Notes: generated from the letters alone by a model not told the origin. A stretch of 64,000 nucleotides of DNA from Clostridium sp. CAG:557 (GCA_000435275.1 FR883868.1:11348-75347); one strand, 5' to 3'; numbered from the stretch's first letter, positions 36,626 through 45,742 are shown. Translations and numbers: made by a program.

Positions 36626-36660
36626 AATAGACTTACCTTTTTTGCGTAAGTCTATTTTTT
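36626..36660 (+). terminator. Terminator after queH
   Basis: An 11-bp stem AATAGACTTAC / GTAAGTCTATT followed by a T-run. Confidence 0.85.
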
Positions 36661-36717
36661 ATTTAGAATAATCACTCCTTCATTGTGTAAAAATAAGCCT
36701 AGAAAGGATGTGTTTTT

Positions 36718-37164
36718 GTGAAACCAACAGAAAATGAATATTCTAAAATGTCTGACGATGCTTCCCCAGCTTCTCCAATGATAAAAAATATCTTTTGGGC
36801 TTTTATTTCCGGAGGAATCATTTGTACAATCGGACAATTTTTAATAAGTTTTTATCAAAATTACTGCGGTTTAAATTTAAAAGATTCTCGTGCTGCTGTA
36901 TCTGTAACTTTAGTCGGAGCCGGAGCTTTGCTCACTGCTCTGCGTGTGTACGATAACATTGCAAAACACGCTGGCGCCGGAACACTTGTTCCCATAACAG
37001 GTTTTGCAAATTCTATCGTCGCACCTGCTATTGAGTTTAAAAGTGAAGGTCAAATCATGGGAATCGGTGCTAAAATGTTCATCATTGCTGGACCGGTTTT
37101 GGTCTTTGGTGTAACCGCCTCAACTATCTATGGCCTAATTCTATGGATTTTTAAATTATTTTAA
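36718..37164 (+). CDS. spoVAC: Stage V sporulation protein AC/AE family (SpoVAC-like)
   Basis: A 148-residue membrane protein of the SpoVAC/SpoVAEb family, part of the channel that moves dipicolinic acid during spore formation and germination. Helices lie at about residues 24-45, 60-75, 84-100 and 115-145. SGGIICTIGQFLI, AGALLTALRVYD, GAGTLVPITGFANSIVAPA and GIGAKMFIIAGPV are the core. The start is GTG after AAAGGATGTG. The usual partners spoVAD and spoVAE are not adjacent, which is unusual. Confidence 0.88.
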   Translation: MKPTENEYSKMSDDASPASPMIKNIFWAFISGGIICTIGQFLISFYQNYCGLNLKDSRAAVSVTLVGAGALLTALRVYDNIAKHAGAGTLVPITGFANSIVAPAIEFKSEGQIMGIGAKMFIIAGPVLVFGVTASTIYGLILWIFKLF

Positions 37165-37178
37165 TCTAGCATAAAAAG

Positions 37179-37210
37179 ACACCGCGCGATATAGTGCGGT
37201 GTTTATTTTT
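37179..37210. terminator. Bidirectional terminator with GCGATATAGT loop
   Basis: ACACCGC (37179-37185) / GCGGTGT (37196-37202) around the loop GCGATATAGT, with T-rich sequence on both strands. It serves spoVAC and the convergent pckG. The loop is identical to that at 12421-12430. Confidence 0.75.
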
Positions 37211-38981
37211 ACCATTCTTCAGATAAATTTTCTTCAAGTTTACATAATTCTTTAACTAACTTTTTAGGCAAGTCATTTCCAAACTTTTTATAAAACTCTT
37301 TTATCTCCGAAACTTCGTTTTTCCATAAATCAATGACAACCTCAAGCAACTTTTCAAGGCTTTCTTTATCAATGTTCAAGCCTTTTAAACTTATGTCATC
37401 AACGTTTGGAACGTATCCAATCGGAGTTTCTTTCGCAGAAATTTTTTCATCACATCGAGCCAGAATCCACTCGATTACGCGAAAATTTTCTCCAAAACCA
37501 GGCCACACAAAGTTTTTATTTTCATCTGTTCTAAACCAATTAACACTAAAAATTTGAGGAGCTTTATCACCCAATTTTTCGCCAATGTCTAACCAATGTT
37601 CAAAGTATTCTCCTATATTATATCCACAGAATGGAAGCATTGCCATTGGGTCGTGCCGTATAACACCAACAGCTCCAGTTGCCGCGGCAGTAGTTTCAGA
37701 AGACATTATGGAACCGATAAAAACTCCATTATTCCAGTTTTTTGCTTGATAAACAAGTGGTATCGTTTGTGCACGTCTGCCACCAAAAATTATCGCTGAA
37801 ATTGGTACACCATTTAGCTCATCAAAATGCGAACTTATACACGGACAATTTTTAGCAGGAGACGTAAATCTGCTATTAGGATGTGCACCTTTCTCAGATG
37901 AAACTCTTCCATTCCAACGCTCCCCTTTCCAATTAATCGCGTTTTCTGGTGAATTTTCATCTAACCCCTCCCACCAAACCGTATTATCATCCAAATTATG
38001 CACTACATTTGTAAAAATCGTAGCAGTCTTTGTGGTCTGCAATGCATTCGGGTTTGACTTTTCATTTGTACCTGGTGCTACTCCAAAAAATCCATTTTCA
38101 GGATTAATCGCCCACAATCTTCCATCTTTTCCGATATGCAGCCAAGCGATATCATCACCTAAGCAGTATACTTTATAGCCTTTTTTTCGATAAAACTCTG
38201 GTGGTATCAACATCGCTAAATTTGTTTTTCCACAAGCTGATGGAAATGCTGCTGCAATGTATTTCATTTCACCCGCCGGATTTTTTACACCTAAAATCAA
38301 CATATGTTCTGCAAGCCAACCTTCTTTTTGTCCCAAATATGATGCTATTCTTAATGCAAAACATTTTTTCCCTAAAAGCACATTTCCTCCATAAGCTGAA
38401 TTAACCGAAATAATAGTGTTATCCTGCGGGAAATGGCAAATATATCGTTTTTCTTCACTCAAAGTACATTTAGCATGAAGGCCTCTTATCCAGTCTTCAC
38501 TTTGCCCCAGCGCGTGCCAAACTTTTTCACCCACCCGCGTCATAATTGCCATATTTAAAACAACATATATTGAATCGGTTACCTCGATGCCAATTTTAGA
38601 AAATGGCGAGCCAATCGGTCCCATAGAATAAGGAATAACATACATGGTTTTTCCAGTATAACTGTTTCTTGCTATGTCATAAAGCAACTCATACATCTCT
38701 TCGGGATTTTTCCAGTTGTTTGTTGGTCCTGCTTCTTCTTTTGTTGGCGTGCAAATATACGTTTTGTCTTCTACTCTTGCTACATCATTTACAGCCGTTC
38801 TATGCAAATAGCAACCCGGTAATTTTTCTTCATTTAATTTTATCATTTCACCAGTTTCACAAGCTAACTTTCTCAAATTTTCCAATTGTGATTCCGTTCC
38901 ATTAATAAACATTATTTCAGAAGGGTTTAAAAGATTTTTCATTTCGTCTAGCCACTTTAACACACTTTTATTCTCAGTCAT
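37209..38981 (-). CDS. pckG: GTP-dependent phosphoenolpyruvate carboxykinase
   Basis: Converts oxaloacetate and GTP to PEP and CO2, or runs in reverse in CO2-fixing fermentation. The 590-residue length fits the GTP family, not the ATP family common in Firmicutes. AAFPSACGKTNLAMLIPP carries the P-loop and reactive Cys, CLGDDIAWLHIG the metal site, and FGGRRAQTIPLVYQ the nucleotide region. The ATG has GAGGAG about 14 bases upstream. It forms a gluconeogenic set with fbp in this window. Confidence 0.95.
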   Translation of the reverse strand: MTENKSVLKWLDEMKNLLNPSEIMFINGTESQLENLRKLACETGEMIKLNEEKLPGCYLHRTAVNDVARVEDKTYICTPTKEEAGPTNNWKNPEEMYELLYDIARNSYTGKTMYVIPYSMGPIGSPFSKIGIEVTDSIYVVLNMAIMTRVGEKVWHALGQSEDWIRGLHAKCTLSEEKRYICHFPQDNTIISVNSAYGGNVLLGKKCFALRIASYLGQKEGWLAEHMLILGVKNPAGEMKYIAAAFPSACGKTNLAMLIPPEFYRKKGYKVYCLGDDIAWLHIGKDGRLWAINPENGFFGVAPGTNEKSNPNALQTTKTATIFTNVVHNLDDNTVWWEGLDENSPENAINWKGERWNGRVSSEKGAHPNSRFTSPAKNCPCISSHFDELNGVPISAIIFGGRRAQTIPLVYQAKNWNNGVFIGSIMSSETTAAATGAVGVIRHDPMAMLPFCGYNIGEYFEHWLDIGEKLGDKAPQIFSVNWFRTDENKNFVWPGFGENFRVIEWILARCDEKISAKETPIGYVPNVDDISLKGLNIDKESLEKLLEVVIDLWKNEVSEIKEFYKKFGNDLPKKLVKELCKLEENLSEEW

Positions 38982-39054
38982 AGATATGTAGTCATCTCCT
39001 CAGCAACATCTTTAAAAATACCATTTATGCTAAATCGTATTAAAATATAAAATT

Positions 39055-40068
39055 TTACTTTAATTTATCAATACTTAGCGTCGCAATCGCATTTAAATCC
39101 ATTGCAGCAACATTGCCGTTCTGATATTCATAATATGCTTGCGCACCAACCATTGCTGCATTATCTCCACAAAGTGATAGCTCTGGTGAATAAACTCGCC
39201 AGTTTCTTTTTTTGCACTCTTCTGATAATCTTTTTCTCAACAAAGTATTGGCTGAAACGCCTCCCGCAATAACCAATTTTTTGTAACCAAAATTCTCCGC
39301 GGCTTTAATAAAATTGTTTATCAAGCAGTCTACAACTGCAGCTCTAAACGAGGCGGACATATCTTCAACGTTTATTAATTCTCCTTTTTGTGCTGCATTA
39401 TGAATTTGATTTATTACCGCAGTTTTAAGTCCAGAAAAGCTAAAATCATATTCAGCATTAGACACCGTCGGGCGCGGCAGTTTATAAACATTCTCATTAC
39501 CTTTTTCCGCTGCTTTATCAAGATGAACCCCTCCAGGATATGGCATTCTCATCGTTCGTGCAACTTTATCAAAAGCTTCCCCTGCTGCATCGTCTCTTGT
39601 TCGGCCTATCACTTTTAAGTCTGCATAACCTTTAACTTCAATTATATGGCTGTGCCCACCAGAAACCACTAAACATAAAAACGGTGGTGTCAAATCTTGG
39701 TGAGTTATGTAATTAGCAGCTATATGTGACCTTAAATGATGAACTGGTATCAAAGGCAAGTTTGAAGACAAAGCCAAACCTTTTGCAAAATTTACTCCCA
39801 CAAGTAAAGAACCAATAAGTCCTGGGGCGTAAGTTACAGCTATGGCATTTATATTTTTCAAATTGCAATTTGCGGCCTTCAGCGCCTCACTTGTTACACC
39901 AGAAATCGCTTCTATGTGCATTCTAGAAGCTATCTCTGGCACTACTCCACCATATATTTTATGTTCCTCCACCTGCGATGCCACTATTGATGATAAAATT
40001 CTTCTTCCATTTTCAACCACTGCTGCAGCCGTTTCATCACAAGAACTTTCTATTGACAAAATTTTCAT
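39055..40068 (-). CDS. tsaD: tRNA threonylcarbamoyltransferase TsaD
   Basis: Transfers threonylcarbamoyl to A37 of ANN-decoding tRNAs. It is 337 residues. ILSIESSCDETAAAV at the start, the metal motif PVHHLRSHIAANY, VSGGHSHIIEV and AGGVSANTLLRKRL are intact. GAGGAAGG precedes the ATG. It is upstream in the genome of rimI on the same strand, with the structured element at 40097-40213 between them. The common tsaB-rimI-tsaD order is partly kept (tsaB not seen). Confidence 0.96.
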   Translation of the reverse strand: MKILSIESSCDETAAAVVENGRRILSSIVASQVEEHKIYGGVVPEIASRMHIEAISGVTSEALKAANCNLKNINAIAVTYAPGLIGSLLVGVNFAKGLALSSNLPLIPVHHLRSHIAANYITHQDLTPPFLCLVVSGGHSHIIEVKGYADLKVIGRTRDDAAGEAFDKVARTMRMPYPGGVHLDKAAEKGNENVYKLPRPTVSNAEYDFSFSGLKTAVINQIHNAAQKGELINVEDMSASFRAAVVDCLINNFIKAAENFGYKKLVIAGGVSANTLLRKRLSEECKKRNWRVYSPELSLCGDNAAMVGAQAYYEYQNGNVAAMDLNAIATLSIDKLK

Positions 40069-40096
40069 AAAATTTCCTTCCTCACCTGCTAATCTT

Positions 40097-40213
40097 TAGG
40101 GGCACCGCGAGAAGTGCTTTGCACTTCTGTGCACCGATATCATCGGCGCACTTGCCGAGTTCTCAAACCGAAATAATTTTTAATATGAAAAAGAACTCGT
40201 CGCGGTGCCCCTA
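40097..40213. repeat. Cloverleaf-shaped intergenic element C
   Basis: A 13-bp perfect closing stem (40097-40109 / 40201-40213, core GGGGCACCGCG) encloses three hairpins. These are 40110-40117/40121-40128 (8 bp, TTT loop), 40129-40138/40142-40151 (9 of 10 bp, ATC loop) and 40156-40163/40192-40199 (8 bp, AT-rich 28-base loop). It fills the gap between rimI and tsaD. It has no T-run, so it is not a standard terminator. Confidence 0.72.
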
Positions 40214-40231
40214 CATAAAAAATACTAAAAC

Positions 40232-40681
40232 TTAATTTAAATATCTCGTCATAATAATCGCATCTTCTTTTGGGTAAGAATAAAAATTTTTTCTTACTCC
40301 TGCCGATAAAAAATTTAATTTTTGATATAGAGAAACCGCAGAAACATTAGATTTCCTAACCTCAAGAGAAATGAATTTTAATTTTTTATCCTGAGCAAAC
40401 TTTACAAGTGCTTCTAATAATTTCTTAGCAACTCCATTACCCCTATACTGTGGAAAGACTGCAATATTTGTGATGTACCCCTCGTCAAGAACGAAAGTAA
40501 AACCAGTATAGCCAAAAACTTTTTCATTTTTATCAACAGCTACCAAAAAACTAGCATTCTCATTGTTTATTTCTTCTTTCAACGAAGTTTTCGACCACGG
40601 AACAGAAAAACATATTTTTTCCAACCGCGCAACTTCCTCCAAATGACGTTCTGACATTAATTTTATTTTAAATTCAATCAT
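40232..40681 (-). CDS. rimI: GNAT acetyltransferase RimI-like
   Basis: A 149-residue N-acetyltransferase; RimI acetylates the N-terminus of ribosomal protein S18. The GNAT core is visible: LEKICFSVPWSKTSL, TNIAVFPQYRGNGVAKKLLE (acetyl-CoA loop) and LEVRKSNVSAVSLYQKLNF. The ATG at 40681 is taken because GGTGAAG is six bases upstream. This start nearly abuts the preceding phosphatase stop at 40683. Company with tsaD supports RimI. Confidence 0.88.
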   Translation of the reverse strand: MIEFKIKLMSERHLEEVARLEKICFSVPWSKTSLKEEINNENASFLVAVDKNEKVFGYTGFTFVLDEGYITNIAVFPQYRGNGVAKKLLEALVKFAQDKKLKFISLEVRKSNVSAVSLYQKLNFLSAGVRKNFYSYPKEDAIIMTRYLN

Positions 40682-40682
40682 T

Positions 40683-41126
40683 TTAGTCTTCACCGACATT
40701 CATAAAATTAGGATTTTTAACTAAATCGCATAAAGCATTATAAATCTGGTCTCTACAATGTTCATAAATGTCCAAGTTTCCACCAAAGGGATCCAAAATT
40801 TGCTCACCTAAAATAAAAATTCTTTCATTTTGCACCCCTAAATTAATTAAAAAACTGCGATGCACCGTTGTCATCACAACAAATTTATCAATATGACTAA
40901 AATTAACGTCAAAAACGCTTCTCGATACATGATTTTTCAAATCAACGCCTATCTCTTCGCAAACTTTAATTGCATTTTGTGTCGCCTTAGAAATATTATC
41001 GGCAGAAATTCCTGCACTCAAAATGTTTATATCTTGCAAATTTTTTTCTTGCACAATTTTCTTAAAAATTCCCGCAGCCATAGGGCTCCTACATGTATTC
41101 CCAGTACATACAAAAAGTACATTCAT
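40683..41126 (-). CDS. Low-molecular-weight protein tyrosine phosphatase family
   Basis: A 147-residue LMWPTP/arsenate-reductase fold protein. The catalytic loop VCTGNTCRSPMAAG at residues 6-19 has nucleophile Cys and Arg. The general-acid Asp is probably in LDPFGG near residue 112. Relatives in Firmicutes include protein-arginine phosphatase (YwlE), for which the Thr after CTGN is characteristic; that is a plausible but unproven assignment. The ATG at 41126 follows GGAGG. It lies 25 bases after the polA stop on the same strand. Confidence 0.85.
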   Translation of the reverse strand: MNVLFVCTGNTCRSPMAAGIFKKIVQEKNLQDINILSAGISADNISKATQNAIKVCEEIGVDLKNHVSRSVFDVNFSHIDKFVVMTTVHRSFLINLGVQNERIFILGEQILDPFGGNLDIYEHCRDQIYNALCDLVKNPNFMNVGED

Positions 41127-41151
41127 GTGTAAAGCGCCTCCTTCATTCAAT

Positions 41152-43749
41152 TTAAGATTTTGCATCATACCACGTATTCCCAATATTAGCATCCGCAACC
41201 AATGGCACTTTCAACTTCGCTGCATTCTCCATTTCAAATTTTAAAATCTTTGAAACCACTTTTGCTTCAGTTTCTGGAGCTTCAACTATAAGCTCATCAT
41301 GTACCTGCAAAATCAGTTTTGCTTTCAAATTCTCTGTTTTCAGGCGTCTGTTAACATTAATCATTGCAATCTTAATAATATCCGCTGCAGACCCTTGTAT
41401 CGGCATATTTCTAGCTACACGTTCTCCAAATGAACGTAAATTAAAATTTGACGACGACAACTCTGGTAAATATCTTTTTCTTCCAAATATAGTTTCTGCA
41501 AATTTATTTTCTTTAGCTTTTTCTATTGTTTGATTCATGTACTTTTCTACTCCAGAATAATGAGCCAAATAATTATCGATGTAATTTTGAGCATTTTTTC
41601 GCGAAACACCAATATCTTTTGCCAAAGAAAAAGCGCTTATTCCATAAACAATTCCGAAATTAACAGCTTTTGCACGGCTTCTCATGAGTGGAGTTACCAT
41701 ATTTTCTGGCATTCCAAAAACTTGCGATGCTGTTATCTTATGAATGTCCAAATTATTTTTAAACGCGTCAATCATGTTTTTATCGTCCGACAGATGCGCC
41801 AAAATTCTTAATTCTATTTGAGAATAATCCGCATCAACTAAAACCCATCCTTCTCGTGCACAAAAGTAACGTCTTAATTCTTTTCCGCGTTCTGTTCTGA
41901 CAGGAATATTTTGCAAATTTGGCTCCAATGAGCTTATTCTTCCTGTCCGCGTTTCAATTTGATTAAACCTCGAATGAACTCTTCCGTCCATATCAATAAC
42001 TTTCAACATGCCGTCACAGTAAGTGCTTTTTAATTTTGAAAGCGCCCTGTACTGTAAAATCAATTCCACAACCGGGTGAAAGTCACGAATATTCTCAAGA
42101 ACCTCTGCATTTGTTGAATAGCCACTCTTAGTCTTTTTGCCTTTTGGCAGTTTCATCTCCTCAAAAAGAATCAGTCCCAGCTGTTTTGGCGAATTTATAT
42201 TGAAGTTTTTGCCCACAATTTTAAATATTTTTTCCTGAATCTCTTGCAGCTCTTCTTGCAATTTCTCTCCATAAGCTTTTATTCCACTTGCATCAACTAA
42301 AAATCCCGTCATTTCCATATCTGCTAAAACCATCGCTAAAGGAATTTCAATATTTTTAAGCAAATTTTTTTGAGTGTTATTTTCAATCTCCACAGTAATT
42401 TTTTCACACAATTCGTTAAACTCTGCAACACTTCGTGCAAAGTCCAAGTATTCATTTTGCTCACAATTCACACTGACTTTATTTACGCAGAACTCTTTAG
42501 TTAACGTTTCAAAATCGTAATTTTTGCTTGACGGATTAAGCAAATACGCCGCTAAAATTACGTCCATCTTAACGTTTCTCACACAAATGTTTTGCCGTTG
42601 CATCGCCTCATAAAACGGCTTTACATCGTAAGTTCTCTTCAAAATTTGTTCATTTTCCATAACCAACTTAACAAAATTTTTGTATTTATTTAAATCAGAC
42701 AAAATATAGACCTTACTATTCCAGTAAAACCCCAAGCTTATTGCTTGTCCAGGTTGATAATTCACTAAAAAATCGAAAGTCTTACTCGTACTTATTACTT
42801 TTTCTAAATTTTCTAAAGACTCGTCAAAAATAACATCTACACTTTTTGTTAAAGCTTTTTCAGTTTCTTTCTCTGCGACTTCTTTTAAGCCCAGCTTATT
42901 TAAAAGTGAAAACATTTCAAGCTCAGAAAGCATTTTAGAAACTTCGCCTTCATTTATTTTCTTAGGAATATAACCGCTCAAATTTAAATCTATCGGCACA
43001 TTTTTAACAATCGTTCCAAGGTATTTGCTCAAAAAAGCATTATCCTTCGACGCAAGCAGCTTCTTTTTAACGCCGTCTTTAATATCAATCTTATCTATGT
43101 TATCGTAAATATACTCGATTGAACCAAACTTCCGAATCAAATCACCCGCGCCTTTTTCACCTATTCCAGCAACGCCTGAAATGTTGTCTGATGCGTCCCC
43201 TTGTATAGCTTTTATGTCAATTAACTGTTTTGGAACTACTCCATAAACCTCTTGTATTTTTTCTTCATCATACAAAGTAACTTCCGGTTTTCCAAATTTT
43301 GTCACAGCAATTCTAACAGAAACATTTGGAGACACCAGCTGCAAACTGTCTCTATCTCCTGTTGCAATAACGCATTTTTCGCCGGAGTTTTCACAAGCAA
43401 GTGCCAAAGTGCCCAATATATCATCTGCCTCATAGCCTTCTTTTTCCACCAGTTTATACCCCATATTAATAAGCAACTTTTTTAAAACGGGAAATTGTGC
43501 GGCAAGTTCTTCCGGCATACCTTTCCGATTTGCTTTGTATTCACTGTAAGCTTTATGTCGAAATGTAGGTGCTTTCATGTCAAACGCAATAGCCACCGCA
43601 TCTGGATTAATTTCCTCATTTAACTTGCTTAACATTGTCAAAAATCCATATATCGCATTTGTATAAAAACCTTTTTTGGTCGTTAAAAGCTTAATGCCAT
43701 AAAATGCCCGGTTAAATATGCTATTTCCATCTAAAACAAGTAATTTCAT
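41152..43749 (-). CDS. polA: DNA polymerase I
   Basis: An 865-residue repair and primer-removal polymerase. The 5' nuclease domain spans about 1-290 (LVLDGNSIFNRAFYG, YEADDILGTLA, GDASDNISGVAGIG). The middle domain, about 300-480, keeps the fold, but FDFLVNY replaces the FDTET-type exonuclease motif, so proofreading is probably lost. The polymerase domain has DADYSQIELRILAHLS, RSRAKAVNFGIVYGIS and QVHDELIVE. The ATG at 43749 follows GGAGTG by six bases. A TATAAT with an extended TG lies upstream. Confidence 0.95.
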   Translation of the reverse strand: MKLLVLDGNSIFNRAFYGIKLLTTKKGFYTNAIYGFLTMLSKLNEEINPDAVAIAFDMKAPTFRHKAYSEYKANRKGMPEELAAQFPVLKKLLINMGYKLVEKEGYEADDILGTLALACENSGEKCVIATGDRDSLQLVSPNVSVRIAVTKFGKPEVTLYDEEKIQEVYGVVPKQLIDIKAIQGDASDNISGVAGIGEKGAGDLIRKFGSIEYIYDNIDKIDIKDGVKKKLLASKDNAFLSKYLGTIVKNVPIDLNLSGYIPKKINEGEVSKMLSELEMFSLLNKLGLKEVAEKETEKALTKSVDVIFDESLENLEKVISTSKTFDFLVNYQPGQAISLGFYWNSKVYILSDLNKYKNFVKLVMENEQILKRTYDVKPFYEAMQRQNICVRNVKMDVILAAYLLNPSSKNYDFETLTKEFCVNKVSVNCEQNEYLDFARSVAEFNELCEKITVEIENNTQKNLLKNIEIPLAMVLADMEMTGFLVDASGIKAYGEKLQEELQEIQEKIFKIVGKNFNINSPKQLGLILFEEMKLPKGKKTKSGYSTNAEVLENIRDFHPVVELILQYRALSKLKSTYCDGMLKVIDMDGRVHSRFNQIETRTGRISSLEPNLQNIPVRTERGKELRRYFCAREGWVLVDADYSQIELRILAHLSDDKNMIDAFKNNLDIHKITASQVFGMPENMVTPLMRSRAKAVNFGIVYGISAFSLAKDIGVSRKNAQNYIDNYLAHYSGVEKYMNQTIEKAKENKFAETIFGRKRYLPELSSSNFNLRSFGERVARNMPIQGSAADIIKIAMINVNRRLKTENLKAKLILQVHDELIVEAPETEAKVVSKILKFEMENAAKLKVPLVADANIGNTWYDAKS

Positions 43750-43890
43750 CGATAACACTCCAAAAAATTTATAAATTTATTATATCACACTTCGTCGAAT
43801 AAATCAGCTCTGTATTCTGCCGTGGACTTTTCGACAAAAATATGATAAAATTAATATATAAATTTACTCAGCTTAATTGGAGGAATTATA

Positions 43891-44868
43891 TTGAAAATCG
43901 GAAACGTTGAAATAAACGGTTCTGTCGCACTTGCACCTATGGCCGGCGTTGCCGATAAAACTTTTCGAGAACTTTGTGTAAAATTTGGTGCTAGCTACGT
44001 TATAAGCGAGATGGTTAGCTCTCGCGGAATTTCCTTTTCTAATGAAAAAACTATTAATTTGCTACAACTTTCTGAAAATGAGCATCCTTGCGCTATCCAA
44101 ATTTTCGGCGATAATCCCGAAATAATGGCACGCGCTGCAACCTTTGCATTAAAATATAAACCTGACATTATTGACATAAATATGGGGTGTCCTGCACCTA
44201 AAGTGAACAAAAGTGGTGGCGGCTCTGTCTTGATGAAAACTCCGGAACTTTGTGGAAAAATTGTAAATGCCGTCAAAAAAGCTGTAAATGTTCCCGTTAC
44301 TGTGAAAATTCGAAAAGGTTGGGATGAAAACAGTATTAATGCGCCACTCATTGCAAAAATTTGTGAAGATTCCGGTGCTGATGCTATTACTATTCACGGA
44401 AGAACCCGCGAACAAATGTATAAACCGAATGTTGACATTAATATTATTGAAAAAGTGAAAAATTCCGTCAAAATTCCGGTTATCGGCAATGGTGATATTT
44501 CTTGCGGTCTAAACGCTTATAATATGCTCAATAAAACTGGTTGTGATATGGTTATGGTTGGGCGTGCAGCTTTGGGTAATCCTTGGATATTTTCTGAAAT
44601 TAACCAATTTTTAAACTCAGCTATTAGTTACAAAGAGCCAAATATAGAGGAAAAATTAAAAATTATGCTCTCTCATGTTAATTCTATATGTAAAAATGAC
44701 GGTGAAAAGCACGGTATGATTAAAGCTAGAAGACATATTACTTTCTACATAAAAGGAATTCCTGATGCCGCCGCTTTTAGAAACAGGGCTTGTAAAGTTG
44801 AAACTTTTGCTCAACTTCAAAGCCTTTCTGACGAAATTTTAACTACATTTTATAAAAATAATAAATAA
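43891..44868 (+). CDS. dusB: tRNA-dihydrouridine synthase
   Basis: A 325-residue flavoenzyme that reduces uridine in tRNA D-loops. ALAPMAGVADKTFRELC near the start, DINMGCPAPKVNKSGGGSVL with the catalytic Cys, TIHGRTREQMY and VMVGRAALGNPWIF are conserved. The start is TTG with GGAGG eight bases before. A weak promoter (TGGACT, 17 bases, TAAAAT) may lie between it and polA. It is followed after 31 bases by the degV gene. Confidence 0.95.
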   Translation: MKIGNVEINGSVALAPMAGVADKTFRELCVKFGASYVISEMVSSRGISFSNEKTINLLQLSENEHPCAIQIFGDNPEIMARAATFALKYKPDIIDINMGCPAPKVNKSGGGSVLMKTPELCGKIVNAVKKAVNVPVTVKIRKGWDENSINAPLIAKICEDSGADAITIHGRTREQMYKPNVDINIIEKVKNSVKIPVIGNGDISCGLNAYNMLNKTGCDMVMVGRAALGNPWIFSEINQFLNSAISYKEPNIEEKLKIMLSHVNSICKNDGEKHGMIKARRHITFYIKGIPDAAAFRNRACKVETFAQLQSLSDEILTTFYKNNK

Positions 44869-44899
44869 ACTTATAATGAATTTATTTTTGGAGGAAATT

Positions 44900-45742
44900 A
44901 TGAAAAAAATTGCTATAATCACTGATTCTGCCGGAGATTTATCCGCTAGCTTTGCAAAAAAACATAATATAAAAGTAATTCCACTTAGAATTTGTTTTTC
45001 TGATAGGGAATTTCTCGATGGAGTTAATATTCGCAGTAGTGAAATCTATCAATTTATGGACAAAGAAATTCCAAAATCATCACTACCTTATCGCAATGAC
45101 ATAATTTCTACTTTCGAACAAGTTAAAAGTGAAGGCTACACGGATGTAATTTATATCGGAATTTCTTCTGGCTTGTCTGGAACATTCAATTCTGTGCGAT
45201 TAATTGCTAATGAATTTGACGGTTTAAATATTCACTGTTTCGACTCAAAAGCCTTGTCGTGTGCGCAAAATATGCTAATTTCAACTGCCGTAACTGCTCT
45301 TAAAACTACTGACAATGTTCAGGAAATTCTTAATAAACTTCAAAAAACGCGTAAAAAAATGGTTGCTATGTTCTGTGTTCGTGACCTTACTTACTTAATT
45401 AAAGGCGGACGCATTGGAAAAGTGGCAGGAACTGTTGGCACACTGTTAAAATTATGCCCTGTTATCAAGGTTAACGATGATGGTGTTTATGAAACCGCTT
45501 CCAAAACTATCGGGTTTAACCGTGCCATCGACACTCTCATAAACGAATTTAAAACTCACTTTGCAAATGCTGAAATTGCTATTTCACTAACTTATTCTTC
45601 CAATAAAGAAATTGCAGAAAAAATAAAGTCCGAAATAAAAAAGCATTGTAAAGTTAAATTTTGTGAAATGAACCCTGTTACTGCCGTTTTAGGTGTACAT
45701 ACTGGTCCAGACATGGCAGGAATAGCTGCTTACCAAATTTAA
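44900..45742 (+). CDS. DegV-family fatty-acid-binding protein (FakB-like)
   Basis: A 280-residue DegV protein. AIITDSAGDLSASFAKKHNI, YIGISSGLSGTFNSVRL and FCVRDLTYLIKGGRIGKVAG are hallmarks. DegV/FakB proteins hold a fatty acid for phosphorylation by FakA; the FakA-like gene at 27375 may be its partner. That pairing is inferred from the families, since the two are far apart. The ATG at 44900 has GGAGG upstream. A strong terminator follows. Confidence 0.9.
   Translation: MKKIAIITDSAGDLSASFAKKHNIKVIPLRICFSDREFLDGVNIRSSEIYQFMDKEIPKSSLPYRNDIISTFEQVKSEGYTDVIYIGISSGLSGTFNSVRLIANEFDGLNIHCFDSKALSCAQNMLISTAVTALKTTDNVQEILNKLQKTRKKMVAMFCVRDLTYLIKGGRIGKVAGTVGTLLKLCPVIKVNDDGVYETASKTIGFNRAIDTLINEFKTHFANAEIAISLTYSSNKEIAEKIKSEIKKHCKVKFCEMNPVTAVLGVHTGPDMAGIAAYQI

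Noticed and set aside
38979..39000. A five-codon upstream frame overlapping the pckG start
   Set aside because: The purine-rich site touches its ATG directly, with no room for ribosome spacing, so translation is unlikely.
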